From NCBI GenBank assembly GCA_024803745.1, contig JANJXV010000024.1, positions 4,620,106 through 4,684,105 on the forward strand: DNA of 64,000 nt, given 5' to 3'. The notes under the pieces were generated by a model. It did no database searches, was not told where the DNA came from, and saw only the letters and a program-made list of their open reading frames with translations. Position numbers and translations under genes: made by a program. The DNA is from Megascapheus bottae. Taxonomy: Eukaryota > Chordata > Mammalia > Rodentia > Geomyidae. Positions 10,165 through 21,870 of the stretch are shown here, piece by piece; positions within the stretch are counted from its first letter, which is position 1, and every line of letters starts with the position of its first letter.

Positions 10165-12851
10165 CAATTCCCCAGGCGCTGGGGGCGCAAGGAGCCCCCA
10201 GAACCCCGTGAGCCTCCCGCGCGCGCCCGGGGGCTTTCTGATGTCCCCGCGCTGGGAGCAGCGGAGGGAGGGGGCGCCGCGTGGGGCCGGGGGCGCTGGG
10301 CGTTTACACGGGGGGGGGGATGGAATGATGACAAGAGATGACTGCGAGCGCGGTGCGCAGGGCAGGGACACCTTTAGGGGCTCTTCCCTCCAAAGAGCAT
10401 CGCCGGTGCACTGCAGGAATGTGCGCCCGCGTCCGCGAGCCACAGGGAAGGATGGGGAGAGCACTGCGCGGAAGATACGCGAACCAGGGAGGATTCTGAA
10501 GCCTCGCTTCCCGCTGTTCTCCCCTGGAGAGACGAGAGGGAGCGCGCGCACGCCTGTACATTTGGAGCTGCTAGATCTTTGGGGCGCAAGGCTGGGAAGG
10601 GAGGGGCTGGGCCTGCGGGAAATGAAGGTCCATGGCCTTGATCCCTGAGCCCTGCATATGAAGAGCTACCTTGAGCCCGAGGGTCCCCGACCCCTGTGAC
10701 CTCTTCCCAGACCCTCCCGGGAAGGTGCGGCGTTGACGCACGGCCCCACGCACACCGCGATCCTCCCCAGGGCGGGCCGAGCCAGGGTGGATCCGAGGCA
10801 GCCAGGCACCGCCCGGGGTCTGCGCCCAGCTCGGGATGCACCTCCCACTGGCTGCGTGTTTCGCCTGTGCCGCGCGCCCTGCGAAGGTAAAGCGACCCGC
10901 GGCGCCCTGATAGCAGCCGGGGCCAGCCGCGCGGGTGGAGCATCTTGAGCCGCAACTGGCTGGTCGCCCCGCCGTTTATCACCGGAAAGGAAGGAAGACC
11001 AGAAACTCGGAGCGACCGTGAACTGTTCCACTGCTCTTTTCCTGGGGCGGGAGACTCACCACCAACCCAGCAGTGTGCCCTGGGGGAGTGTGTGTGCGCG
11101 CGCGCGCGCGTGTGCACGAATGGCAGGCGCGCGTCCACAGAGGAAGGCTCGCGCCCCTCACCCCCACCCGGCCCACCTCGTGGGCTGGGACCCGCCGGAA
11201 CGTCAGCTCCAGCTCGGTGAAAGGCTGGACGAAGGGAAGTTCAGAGATGCCAAAAACCTGAAAGATGCTGTCATCGCCACCCCCTCCCCCCACTCCGGTC
11301 CGTGGCAGGTCCAGCCCCTCCCAGGCTGACCCAGATACATCCCCATTTGGGTCCGGAAAGGGAGGGGAGGGAAACAAGCACCGCGCCACCCACGACTCGG
11401 GAAGAGCGGGGCTCTGCGCCAGGGCTGCTCCGTATCGCTGGGCTGAGACCCAGGGGAAGTTCTGCTTGCTCGGGGCCGGTGGTGAACTAGGGGAGGGGGG
11501 GGGGTGCGTTTCTGCTCCTTGTACGCATGCCCGCGGGTGGGGGAGGGGCGCGAGAGCAAAGCCCGGTGTGCGGAGTGCGCCTCTGTGCTCCCACTCCAAG
11601 AGGATCCTTCTCCGTTGAGGCCCAAGAGTGAGCCAAAATTTACCTCCACTGGCTTGCCTCACAGGTTTTTTTTGTTGTTGTTCACCCGTTGGGATGGAGA
11701 GAAATGGCTGACTGTGAGAGATCCTAACTTCCATGCCCAAGTTTCTTATCCAATGGTAAATAAAGAGGGGTGTGGATGAGTACCTAGGGGAGGTAGGTAT
11801 GCATGAGCTTCCTTCATGGAGACTGATAAAGGATCCTAAAAAAACCTCAACACAAAATCCCACCCATCCGGCACATCGTGTCCTTACAGCACAGGGGTTT
11901 TACAAGTGCGTGGATGGTGACCATCCGCTTAGAAACCCTTCCTCTCAGCCCTGGGAATTGTTGAGTGGCCAGCAGACCTGCCCTTCAGTTGATAGTACGG
12001 CCAGGGGAGTGACCTAAACCTAAAACAGGCCTCCTGGAAAAAGAATGGACCATCCTCGTAGCTAACGCAATCTGTCTTCATCCTGAAGAACACGAGGAAG
12101 CCCACATGTCAGAAAGCAGCTTTAGGCAGAAGGCTGACAAAGTTCAAGAGACTAAATCCAGATGTGAGAAAAGGTCCACCCAAACACCCCTTCTGACCTG
12201 TCTAGAGGCATCGGGACCAGATGACTTGTCTCTTCCAGATCTGTGATTCCATCTCTCTCCGACTCCACCCTTACTCACTTGTGACCATTACTGAGCTCCG
12301 TACTGTGTCTGCGACTATCCAGGGAGCCTCTAGTCCTTTCTCACTGGTACCCAATTCTTTTATGTGGTCCTCGCTTGGAAGATGAGATGTTAAGTAGGAG
12401 AGGTTTTGAGAAATGCTTGAGAAAAGTAGAAAGGAAGTTTTACAGAAAACCATTTCTTTCACCGTGACTTACAGTCTAATGAAGTTAATGAAGTAATTGC
12501 ACGTAACTATAGACTAGCTGTATCAGATGACAGGAAAGAGAGTCCAGATGCCTCTGAATCTATTAATCTAATATTAGAGTGTTTGTTCCTTCAGTGACAA
12601 ATCTCAGAAATGACTATAAAATTCATATACATTACTCAAAACCCAAGTCTCTTTTTGGAGATTAATATTGGTTTGCTTGTAACTCCAGTATAATATTGTA
12701 GCCAAATGAGTCAGTCTTAGTTAGAGCCATTGTTTGTCCAATCTCCCAGGGCAGAGAAAAGAACTAATTTACTACCAAACTATCTCCACCCCACCCTTTA
12801 AAAATGGAGTTACTTCTTCAACCACATAATCTTTCAGTCTGAACTAAACGC

Positions 12852-12906
12852 TGCAGCTTCCTCCTCCCCCTCCTCCTCCTCCTCGTTCCCCTTCTCCTCC
12901 TCCTGC
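12852..12906. repeat. (CTC)n microsatellite
   Basis: Imperfect triplets at the tail end of the IDL-Geo at 12907. Confidence 0.85.
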
Positions 12907-13040
12907 TTTGCCAGTCCTGGGGCTTGAACTCAGGGCCTGGGCGCTGTGGACCACAGCACCACTGTTGGCAATGTGGTACCCAGGAATTGAACCCAGGGCT
13001 TCATGCAAGCACTCTACCACTAGGCCATGCTCGCAGCCCT
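12907..13040 (-). mobile_element. IDL-Geo SINE with internal deletion
   Basis: GCCAGTCCTGGGGCTTGAAC at one end and CTCTACCACTAGGCCATGC at the other. The middle of Geo is missing. A (CTC)n tract adjoins the tail side. Confidence 0.8.
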
Positions 13041-13636
13041 ATGAACTACCTTCTTAAGTTGGTGATTCCTGGTATAGATACTCACTAACCAAAAGAAACG
13101 TTTGAGTATCTGTTATTATGTGCACTTAGGTTAATGTGCACCAAAGATTTTTGTTCCTAGACCTGAGAAACTAACAGGTACCTGACTTATTTTTACCAAA
13201 AAGACTCATGATATTGGACAAAACCATAAGGCACATCTTTTCAAGCACTGGACAGTGGGCAGAATACAGATGTGATCTTTTAGAGAAGGAAAATATATGA
13301 GGTGAGCTCCACAGTGAAACAATAAGTGTCCCTTCTATGTGAGCTCAAGAGTAGTAGTCTCCATAGATTAGGATAGGAAAGTATTGGGAGCTCTTGAAGC
13401 ACCAGAAACTGGCAAGGTAGTATTCCTGAAAGAAGGTAACTATGAAAGTCCTCATAAGCCTTCATGAAGGCTATGAGTCCTTGGACAGAAAGCTGGGCTG
13501 AATACTAGACAAGACACTGGAAGGGCTAAATGAGACTGCATGTTGTGCAGGTGGAAACACTGAAATTTAGTTTGGTGAGTTAGAGAAACCTCCCTGACTG
13601 ACTACTTTAGACATTCAGGTGTGGTGGTAGAAAGGC

Positions 13637-13821
13637 TTTTTTTTTTTTGTTCTTCCAGTCCTGGGCTTGAACTCAGGGCCTTGGACACTTTTTGCTTAAG
13701 GCTAGCGCTGTGCCCAGTTGAACCACAGTGTCCACTTCTGGCTCTTCCTGTACCAGGGAATCGAGCCCAGGGCTTTGTGCATGCTAAGTGAGCACCCTAT
13801 CACTAAGCTACGCTCTCAGCC
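13637..13821 (-). mobile_element. IDL-Geo SINE
   Basis: T-rich tail, CCAGTCCTGGGCTTGAACTC, then the IDL head with AATCGAGCCCAGGGC (box B) in reverse orientation. Confidence 0.85.
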
Positions 13822-13979
13822 AAGACCAACTCTTAAAAGTAACAGTCATGCCTTAGTATAAAAAGGAGGACAAAATGAAAAATCCTGTTTCTTTATATTA
13901 TAAAACCTAAGAATAGAAACAAACCAGACAGGATCAGAGGGATAAATAAAACAAAAGAAGCATCCAATAAGACAATATA

Positions 13980-14062
13980 TTGGGCTGGGTTTAGCTCCAT
14001 TGTAGAATACTTAACTAGCATGCCTGAGACTTAGAGTTTAATCCCCATCATTAAACAAACAA
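13980..14062 (+). mobile_element. ID/IDL-like monomer
   Basis: GGGCTGGGTTTAGCTCCATTG opens a tRNA-like head with a weak box B (AGAGTTTAATCCCC). No Geo monomer follows. Confidence 0.6.
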
Positions 14063-14141
14063 TAGCACCTAATAAACATAATACAGACTCCCTAACATGT
14101 TTCATTAACAATAAAACATTAATAGGCAGGTAAATTTTTAT

Positions 14142-14335
14142 TTTGCCAGTCCTGGGGCTTGAAGTCAGGGCCTGAACATTGTCCTTGGATACTTTTTGTT
14201 CAAGGCTATCACTCTGCCACTTGAGCAACAGCACCATTTCCGGCTTTTTCTATGTATGTGGTACTGAGGAATCAAACCCAGCTCTTCATGCATGCTAGGA
14301 AAGTACTCTACCACTAGGCCAAACTCCCAGCCCCT
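14142..14335 (-). mobile_element. IDL-Geo SINE
   Basis: Complete reverse-oriented copy from GCCAGTCCTGGGGCTTGAAG to CCAAACTCCCAGCCCC. It is flanked by similar A/T-rich TAAATTTTT / TAAAAATTTTT sequences. Confidence 0.88.
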
Positions 14336-14399
14336 GGGTAAAAATTTTTTAAATGACACATACTCAAGAGAAAGCAGCCCTTACAAACTGACTCTGGGA

Positions 14400-14722
14400 T
14401 TCCATGTTATGGCCTGAATATGAAAATTTCTTCACAGGCCCAAGAGATGAATGTTTGCTCTCTAGCTAGTGGTACCAATCACTTCTTCTGTCACACACTA
14501 CTTAAGCTGTACTTCCACTTCTGGCTTTTTGGTGGTTAACTGGAGATAAAGTGTCTCAGAGCCTTTACTGTCCAGGGTGGCTTCAAACCTTAATTCTCAA
14601 TCTTGGCCTCCTGAGTAATTAGAATTACAGGTATGAGTCACTAGAATCTATCTTACACCTTCTCTTCTTTAAGTTGCTTATATCAGGAATTTAGTCACAG
14701 TGATAACAAACTAACATAGTCC
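14400..14722 (+). mobile_element. Possible LTR (MaLR-like) remnant
   Basis: TATGGCCTGAATATGAAAAT at the start and GTGATAACAAACTAACATAG at the end recall rodent non-autonomous ERVL-MaLR LTRs. A B1 SINE sits in the middle. Assigned by pattern memory only. Confidence 0.35.
14508..14648 (-). mobile_element. B1-type SINE monomer
   Basis: Reverse B1 landmarks GGTTAACTGGAGATAAA, GGTGGCTTCAAACC and CCTCCTGAGTAATTAG. It sits inside a possible LTR remnant. Confidence 0.75.
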
Positions 14723-15002
14723 AGATGTAGGAAATGGCAGAAAATAAATTTTAAAATAACTGTTATAAATATGTTCAATAGCTTGAAGGAAAACACTGTC
14801 ACAGTAAACAAATAGAGAAAATCTCAGTGGAGAAATGGAAGCCATAAGAAACAGTTTTTTAGAACCAAAGTGCAATTATTTAACTTATGAAACTTGTAAC
14901 TAAGTTATGTAATTTTGAAGAGCAGAGAGAAAAGATATTTATAATTAACAGTGATTCTGCAAAAAAGGAAAGAGAATATATTGAAATATCTCCTCACTTA
15001 GA

Positions 15003-15125
15003 AAACCAGAAGTGGGAGGCTGTGGCTCAAGGGGTAGGGTGGTAACCTTGAGATGAAGAGCTCAGGGACAGCGCCCAGGCCCAGAGTTCAAACCCCATGA
15101 CCAAACCCTCCCCCCCAAAAGAAAA
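15003..15125 (+). mobile_element. Geo monomer (B1-type variant) alone
   Basis: AGAAGTGGGAGGCTGTGGCTC through CCCAGGCCCAGAGTTCAAAC. The left monomer is absent, probably a 5'-truncated B1-Geo. Confidence 0.75.
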
Positions 15126-16263
15126 GAAACAAGAAAGAACTTTGTACAATAAACTGTAAAATTTTTTAAAATACTTGGAAAAAATAGGGAGATATATGAT
15201 GGTCAACTTTCTACATTCCACTTAAAGTGATATAATGTTAGTTCTAAATACATTGTAAAAGTTTATGTATATATAACACTGATCCTTCAGAAACTATGTA
15301 AAACAAATACAAATAGGATGGGAATATAAATAGGTTAGGGTTAGGAAAGAGGATAGAAAATTCTAATGAATTAATGCAAGTGAATTTGAAGTTGAAGTAG
15401 ATAATTCAGTATCAAGGTAGGCATCTAAGTAAAAAAAAGCTTGCATAGAATGAGGGAAATAAGTTGTAAAAGGATCAGTTTACCAATAATACATATTCCT
15501 AAATATGTATATACCAAAACAGTCCTTGATTTATGAAGCAAAAACTGACAGAACTAAAATGTACAATTATAACTGAAGACAGCACTCTTGTCTTAGCAAT
15601 TGAGACAATACTGAAAATACCATCAATTTATACTATTAATTCATTGAATATTATTGACTGGACACTACACATTCTGTTCAAAAGCACATGAAATAGTCAC
15701 TTGGATAGAATATATTCTAGGTAATAAAACCTTAACAAATTAAAACAGGCAAAATGTATTCCAGGAACATAATGGAAGTAAATGAGAAATCAATAAGAGA
15801 AAAGAGAACAAGAGAAAGCTCAGAATTCTTGAAAACTAAACAACACACTCACAATAATCTATATGTCACTGGACAAGCCTTAGCTATATCAGAACGAATT
15901 TGAATGGAATATAAATATATTATATGAAACTAATATAGAGGATCCATATATTATATGGATCTAATATAGAGTCTAATAAGTTAGAAATACATATTGTGTC
16001 CTAGATAACAAACAAAAATAAAGTATTCAGTTTTCAGTTATTAGTATAGAATAAACGTCCCTAAAACCTAGTGTTTTAAAACATATAATTCTTATTACTC
16101 TTGGTTCTGTGGACTACACTTAGGATTGGGATTTATGCCTGAAACCATCAAATAGCCTAGTGGTTTCAGTTGGGATTGGGCTTAGCAGACAGTTTGGGCT
16201 GAAGAGCCCATGTGGCTATTATATATTCGTATCTGGCACTTCTGTGATCTGCATTGCATGGAC

Positions 16264-16450
16264 TTTTTATTCCAGTCCTGGGGTTTGAACTTGGGGCCTG
16301 AGCACCGTCCTTGGATTTTCTCAAGGCTAGCACTCTACCACTTGAGCCACAGTACTAGTTCTGGCTTCTATGAATGTGTACTGAGGGACTGAACCTGGAT
16401 CTTTGTGCATGGTAGGCAAGCACTCTACCACTAGGCCAAACTCCTGGACC
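16264..16450 (-). mobile_element. IDL-Geo SINE
   Basis: Reverse copy, CCAGTCCTGGGGTTTGAAC to CCACTAGGCCAAACTCCTGG, with modest divergence. Confidence 0.85.
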
Positions 16451-16464
16451 CAAATAATGTCGAT

Positions 16465-16617
16465 TTTTGTTTTTGTTTTTTTAAATTGGTGGTAGGGCTT
16501 AAACTCTGGAGCCTGGGCACGGTCCTTCAGCTCTTTAGCTTAACACTAGTGCCCTACCACTTGAAACCACAGCGCCACTTCCTGGACTGTTTATAGGCTG
16601 GCTTCAAACTTCTTGTC
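16465..16617 (-). mobile_element. B1-Geo SINE, 5' truncated
   Basis: The reversed Geo is nearly complete (GGTAGGGCTTAAACTCTGG ... CCACAGCGCCACTTCC); only the start of the B1 part remains. Confidence 0.75.
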
Positions 16618-16689
16618 AGAGGAAATAAAAGTTACCCAAAGTAGTTAAGAACTATTATTTGAATCTCATCTATGTGGCCAGTGGATATG

Positions 16690-17912
16690 GATCACTTTAT
16701 TTTTTTTTCATATATTTTTATTGTAATTAATAGAAGGGTTACATGCTATTTGCTAGATGGTGCATTAATTCCCATACATTGATACCCTTTCACATGTCTT
16801 GGTCCCCATTTCCCTCCCCCCCCACTCCCAACCCTCATCTTGTTTTTCCCCGTTCCCTATCCAATTTCAGATAACCAAATACAAATATATCCGATATATC
16901 AGGTAACAAAGTGAGATACTGTAACAATATGAGATAACCAAGGGACAGCAAAAGAGATGAGAGATAATATAGTATCTTAAGAACAACAATCATTCATTAT
17001 ATGGCTTATGTTTCTATATCCTAGAGATCCTTTCATTTAGCGTCCTACTATATGGCCTTTTGTATCAAGGTTTTGCTCTATTGCAAATCTCTGCTAGGAG
17101 AGCCCAAGATTTCTACTGATTATGACCAATGAGGGAAACCATTGAGCTTAAGGTCCTTTGAGTCTGGCTTACTTCACTTAATATGATTTTTTCCAAGTAT
17201 TTCCATTTCCTAACAAATGGGGCAATGTCATTCTTTCTGACAGCAGCATAGAATTCCATTGTGTATAAATACCACATCTTGTTGATACACTCACCACCTG
17301 AGGGACATCTAGGTTGGTTCCATATCTTTGCTATGGTAAATAGTGCTGCAATGAACATTGTTGTGCTGGTGGATTTAGTATGTCTTTGTTTCTGGATGAT
17401 TGGGTAAATGCCAAATAGTGGAATTGCTGGGTCCTAGGGGAGCTCTATGTTTAGTCTTTTCAGGAACTGCCATACTGCTTTCCATAGTGGTTGAACGAGT
17501 TTGCACTCCCACCAACAGTGTAGTAGTGATCCCTCCTGGCCACATCCCCTCTAGCATCTGTTGTCATTCGTTTTCCTGATCCTGGCCATTCTAACTGGAG
17601 TGAGGTGGAATCTTAGAGTTGTTTTGATTTGCATTTCTTTTATGACCAGAGATGTTGAGCATTTCTTCATGTGTCTATAGGCCATTTTTATTTCTTCTTC
17701 ATAGAAAACTCTCTTTAAGTCTTTGGCCCATTTTTTAATGGGATGGTTGTTACTCTGGAGATTAGTTTTGGATTGATTCAATTTTTTGAGCTGTTGATAT
17801 ATTTTAGATATGAGGCCTTTGTCTGTTGTATGGTTGGTGAAGATCTTCTCCCACTGTGCAGGCTTCCTAATTAGTTTACTAGCTATGTCCTTTGCCATAT
17901 AAAAGTCTGCAG
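16690..17912 (-). mobile_element. L1 LINE 3' end, 5' truncated
   Basis: On the minus strand it reads the ORF2 C-terminal region ([73 protein letters not shown]) in broken frames. A 3' UTR with a C-rich block and an AATAAA-type end follow. It is only 1.2 kb of a 6-7 kb element, so a dead copy. Confidence 0.9.
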
Positions 17913-18873
17913 TTTAATGCAGTCGATGTAGATCATTTTAAAAATGCACTGTGCTTCTTCTCTGTCTCTGTCTCTCTCTCTCTTCCATCCCCTACATCTC
18001 AATTCAAATGACATTTGCTTAATATTGAAGATCTTGTCATCTAAACAATTTTCAGGTGGAGATAAGTTCCTCATGTGTTGATTATAAAATGTACACAGAA
18101 ATGTACACATTGACTTGGAACAGTCATGACAATTCAGGAAAAAAAGAAGTTGGGAGATTTATATTATGGTTATTAACAGTGAATGGCTTAAGAGCTGTAA
18201 TAAGTAGGGTAAAGATGGTTTGTTGTAAAAGTACTCAAGCAAATAAAACATAATAATGATCCCCAAAGTAGAAACTTATAAATAGGTCCAATTCAATTTT
18301 TAGCAAATATGCAAATATGTTTTAACAAAGAAGGAAGATTCTTTCAATATTTGGCAATAGAGCAACTGGGTATCTACTGGACAAAAATCAATCTTGAATC
18401 CTATCTCCTATAATTAAAAAATAAATTGATAGTTTACAAACCTGTATACAAAAGCTAAAATGTTAAGTTTTAATAAAACCCAGGAGAAAAATCAATGACC
18501 TTCATATAAGCAAAATCTAAAAAAGAACATAAAAAGTGTGAAGGAAAAGTGAAATATATTAATCTTAACCAAAATTAAGAAATTTTGCTCATGAAGACAT
18601 TCTTAAGGAAATGAAATAGTGAGATCCATATTAGGAGAACCCATGTGTAACACTGTATTCAACAGAGCACCTTTATCCTTAATCTTAAAAAGCTATCATT
18701 TTAAAAGACACTAATTGCAACAGATATTTCACAAAAGAGGTTATTCAGATGTCTGAAAAGTACAGCAATGACGTACAAGTAAAGCACTTTCCTGGTTTGG
18801 AGTTTTAAGGAAAGGGTTCTATAAACTACAACATCCCTTTAATTTCCAGCTGGTGTTGTATAGTTAAAATATA

Positions 18874-19122
18874 AAACTGGGCATGGTGGCTCATGCCTGC
18901 AATCCTAACTACTCAAGAGGATGAGATCTGAGATTATGGTTCAAAGCCAGCCCAGGAACTAAAGTCTCCAGAGTCCTTGAGACTCTGATCTCCAATTATT
19001 CACTAGAAAACAGGAGGTGGTGCTATGCTCAAGGGGTAGGGCAGTAACCTTGAGCTGAAAAGATTAGGGACAGTGCCCAGGCCCAGAGTTCAAGCCCCAC
19101 AACCGACTAATAAATACAATTT
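18874..19122 (+). mobile_element. B1-Geo SINE
   Basis: GGGCATGGTGGCTCATGCC opening the B1 monomer, linker TGATCTCCAATTATTC, then Geo and an A-rich tail. Confidence 0.88.
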
Positions 19123-19138
19123 TAAAACAAATATCATA

Positions 19139-19800
19139 TTCAGCCTTGTGGCTTGAGGCCTATTTTCCTGCTGATGGGTTTTTAGGAAGGTATTGATTAG
19201 AGAAAGACCTGACCTAATCATGGGAGTATTCCTTTTTTTTTTTTTTTTTTTTTTTTTTTTGTGGTCATGGGGCTCAAACTTTGGTCCTGGGCACTGTCCT
19301 TGAGCTCTTCAACTCAAGGCTAGTGCTCTACCACTTGAGCCACAGCGCCACTTCCAGTTTTCTGGTAGATAATTGGAGATAACAGTCTCATGGACTTTGG
19401 TGCCTGGGTTGGCTTTGAACAATGATCCTCAGATCTCAGTCTCCTGAGTAGCTAGGATTACAGGCAAGTATACCAGTACCCATCTGAGAATATTCCTTTG
19501 ATTTATAATATGATGGCACTATTGCGAAGTAATGAGAAGTAGAAAGTACGGGCCTCATTGAAGGAAAGTAGGCCACTGGGGCAGAGTTTGAAGGTTATAT
19601 CTGGTCCCCACTTATTTCCTTGGTTTCCTTCCTGTCCACCATGAGGTGAAGAATTTTATTTGCCATACACAGGCTTCTTTGCCATAAACACATTATTAAC
19701 TGCATGGGGTTATATGTTCATGGACTAAGCCTTCTGAAACCATGAGCAAAATGAACATTTCCTTGTTCTGTTAACAATTTTTGATATATTACAGTCATGT
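19139..19800 (+). mobile_element. Possible LTR (MaLR-like) remnant, split by a SINE
   Basis: GTAGGCCACTGGGGCAGAG, CCACCATGAGGTGAAGAA and CTGAAACCATGAGCAAAATG resemble MaLR-type LTR phrases. B1-Geo 19232-19486 interrupts it. No coding remnant. Confidence 0.35.
19232..19486 (-). mobile_element. B1-Geo SINE with long T tract
   Basis: About 27 T (reverse A tail), then Geo and B1 in reverse. Short repeats TATTCCTTT flank both sides (near 19226 and 19490). It interrupts a possible LTR remnant. Confidence 0.88.
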
Positions 19801-20080
19801 AAAATAACCCCTATAAATATTATAAATTTAAGCATAATCACTAACAATAATAAAAATTAATACAATAGGAAAGGGAGAATAAAAGTAAACATCATAACAG
19901 AAGAAATAAGGCAGAAAAGAAGACATACCTTAAAAAAACAAAAGACATATATATCATATATATCAATATCAAATATCAAATATGTCCATAATGACAATAT
20001 ATGTAAATGAATCAAACTTTTCATCTCTATTTAAGGACAGGAATTAGAAACTATGCTTTGTTTAAAAAGTTACATGTTAT

Positions 20081-20276
20081 GGGCCGGGAGTTTGGCCTAG
20101 TGGTAGAGTGCTTGCCTAGCATGCATGAAGACCCGGGTTTGATTCCTCGGTACCACATACATAGAAAAAAGCCAGAAGGCCAGAAGTGGTGCTGAGGCTC
20201 AAGTGGTAGAGCTCTAGCCTTGAGAAAGTCCAAGGACAGTGCTCAGGCCCTGAGTTCAAGCCCAGGACGGGCAAAA
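20081..20276 (+). mobile_element. IDL-Geo SINE with target-site duplication
   Basis: GGGCCGGGAGTTTGGCCTAG start, box B GGGTTTGATTCC, Geo with GTGCTGAGGCTCAAGTGG. Flanks AAAAGTTACATGTTAT (20065-20080) and AAAAGTTACATGTCAT (20277-20292) are the duplication. Confidence 0.92.
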
Positions 20277-20519
20277 AAAAAGTTACATGTCATTTTAAAA
20301 TATTGAGGAAACAGAATGGGGAAAAAGCATAACTATAAACATCAGACACATTGTTAAGGCAAAATTAGAGTTAAATAGGTTTATTACATGATGGAAGAGA
20401 TATACTCTCAATACGAGTAAACATTTAAATTCCTAACAAAGCAGACTCAGATTTTCATAACAAGGTTTAACAAATACTAAGTTTTAACAACTGACAAGTG
20501 GATAATCTTAATTCAGCAC

Positions 20520-20758
20520 ATTTTTTTTTTTTGTCAGTCATGGGGCTTGAACTCTGACCCTGGGCCCTGTCTTGAGCTCTCCAGCTCAAGGCTAGTGCTC
20601 TACCATTTGAGTCACAGCACACTTCCAATTTTCAGGTGGTTAATTGGAGATAGGAGTCTTGTGGACTTTTTAGTGTCCGAGCTGGCTTTGAACCGCAATT
20701 CTCAGATCTCAGCCTCCTGAGTAGTTAAGATTACAGGCATGAGCCACTGTGCCCAGCT
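20520..20758 (-). mobile_element. B1-Geo SINE
   Basis: Reverse copy with GTCAGTCATGGGGCTTGAAC and CCTCCTGAGTAGTTAAGATT, directly abutting an L1 3' UTR. Confidence 0.87.
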
Positions 20759-20761
20759 TCA

Positions 20762-21108
20762 ACTTATTTTTTTCATATATTTTTAAACTGTAATTAGTAG
20801 GAGGGTTACATTATATTCACATACATTGATACCCTTTCTCATGTCTTGGTCTTCATTTCCCTCCCCCCACCACCGCCCCTCATCTTGTTCTCCTCCCTTC
20901 CCTATCGGACTTCAAATAACCAAATACGCATATGTACAATATATCAGATAACCAGGTGAAATATTGTAACAATATGAGATAACCAAGGGACAGCAAAAGA
21001 GATGAGAGCTAACATAGTACATTAAGGACAACAATCATTTGTTATATGGCTTTTGTTTCTATATCCTGGAGGCCCTTTCATTTAGCGTCATTCTATATGG
21101 CCTTATTT
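20762..21108 (-). mobile_element. L1 3' UTR fragment
   Basis: Same 3' UTR family as 16690-17112: shared CCCTTTC.CATGTCTTGGTC, C-rich block, ATATGAGATAACCAAGGGAC and TTCATTTAGCGTC. It is truncated before any coding sequence. Confidence 0.85.
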
Positions 21109-21657
21109 ATCTAGTCAATTTATTTTTATGAGGCAAGCATCTTGACAACAAAATTAAACAAGGATAACACAAAGAAGGAAATACTTTAATAACATTTATG
21201 GTTAAAAATGTAAATGTCAGAAAAAATTTTAATGTCAAAAATATATTTAACTATGTATATGTAAATTATAATTAGGAAATTCAAGAATACTTCAATGTTT
21301 AAAAGAATTGGTCTATGTAATTTAACATAAATACAAAAAGGGGAACATGATTATTTCAAAATATATAGAACAAATATGCATATTCATTTATATGAATTGC
21401 ATATTTAAGGAATTAAGAAAACATTCACTGAAAAGAATTTACCAGATCTACAGCAAATACGATACTTAATAACAAAATATTAGTTCTCAAAGTAATGAAA
21501 CAAGGACATTCATTAGAAATCATTATTATTAATTATGGGACTGAAATGTTACAGTATCCTGATAAAAGAAGGAAATATAAAATGAAAAGAGATACATTTT
21601 TCAATATTTTTAGATTATATGAACATCTGCATAGAAAGCCTCAAAAGTATCAGTGGA

Positions 21658-21870
21658 GAGGTGGGGAGTTTGGCCTATTGGTAGAGTGCTTGCTTAACAT
21701 GAATGAAGACCCAGGTTCGAGTCCTCAGTACCACATACATAGAAAAAGCCAGAAATGATGCTGTGGCTCAAGTGGTAGAACTCTAACCTTGAGAAAAAAA
21801 AAAAGCCCAAGGACACTGCTCAGGCCCTGAGCTCAAGCCCCAGAACTGGCAAAATAAATAATAAATAAAT
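21658..21870 (+). mobile_element. IDL-Geo SINE with target-site duplication
   Basis: IDL head, Geo and an AAATA-type tail. The duplication AAAAGTATCAGTGGA (21643-21657) / AAAAGTTTCAATGGA (21871-21885) has diverged, so the copy is not recent. Confidence 0.88.

Larger units (their letters stand above)
9780..11640. promoter_or_regulatory. CpG island and WNT2 promoter region
   Basis: A strongly GC- and CpG-rich stretch, in sharp contrast to the AT-rich surroundings, that covers WNT2 exon 1 and extends about 1.7 kb upstream of the start codon. It holds GC boxes, homopolymeric G runs near 10311-10319 and 11494-11506 that could form G-quadruplexes, and an alternating CG tract near 11097-11112. No canonical TATAAA lies close upstream; TTTATC elements on the minus strand near 10084-10089 and 10131-10136 are weak candidates. 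The transcription start is not determinable from sequence alone. Several long open frames here are composition artefacts. Confidence 0.85.

Noticed and set aside
9629..10648. Long plus-strand open frame (339 codons) across the GT tract and CpG island
   Set aside because: It begins in (GT)n as alternating Cys/Val, continues through GC-rich DNA antisense to WNT2 exon 1 and has no recognisable domain; stops are rare because of composition.
10374..11863. Overlapping open frames of 121-294 codons in the CpG island, both strands
   Set aside because: Several frames overlap in the same GC-rich DNA, rich in Pro/Arg/Gly/Ala, with no domain; expected by chance at this base composition.
15905..15970. 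AT-rich local palindrome near GGATCCATATATTATATGGATC
   Set aside because: Short and AT-rich; such hairpins are common by chance and no flanking features support a function.
17113..17358. Conserved-looking 81-codon minus-strand protein
   Set aside because: It is the decayed 3' part of an L1 element (WNQPRCPS, MWYLYTMEF), not a host gene.
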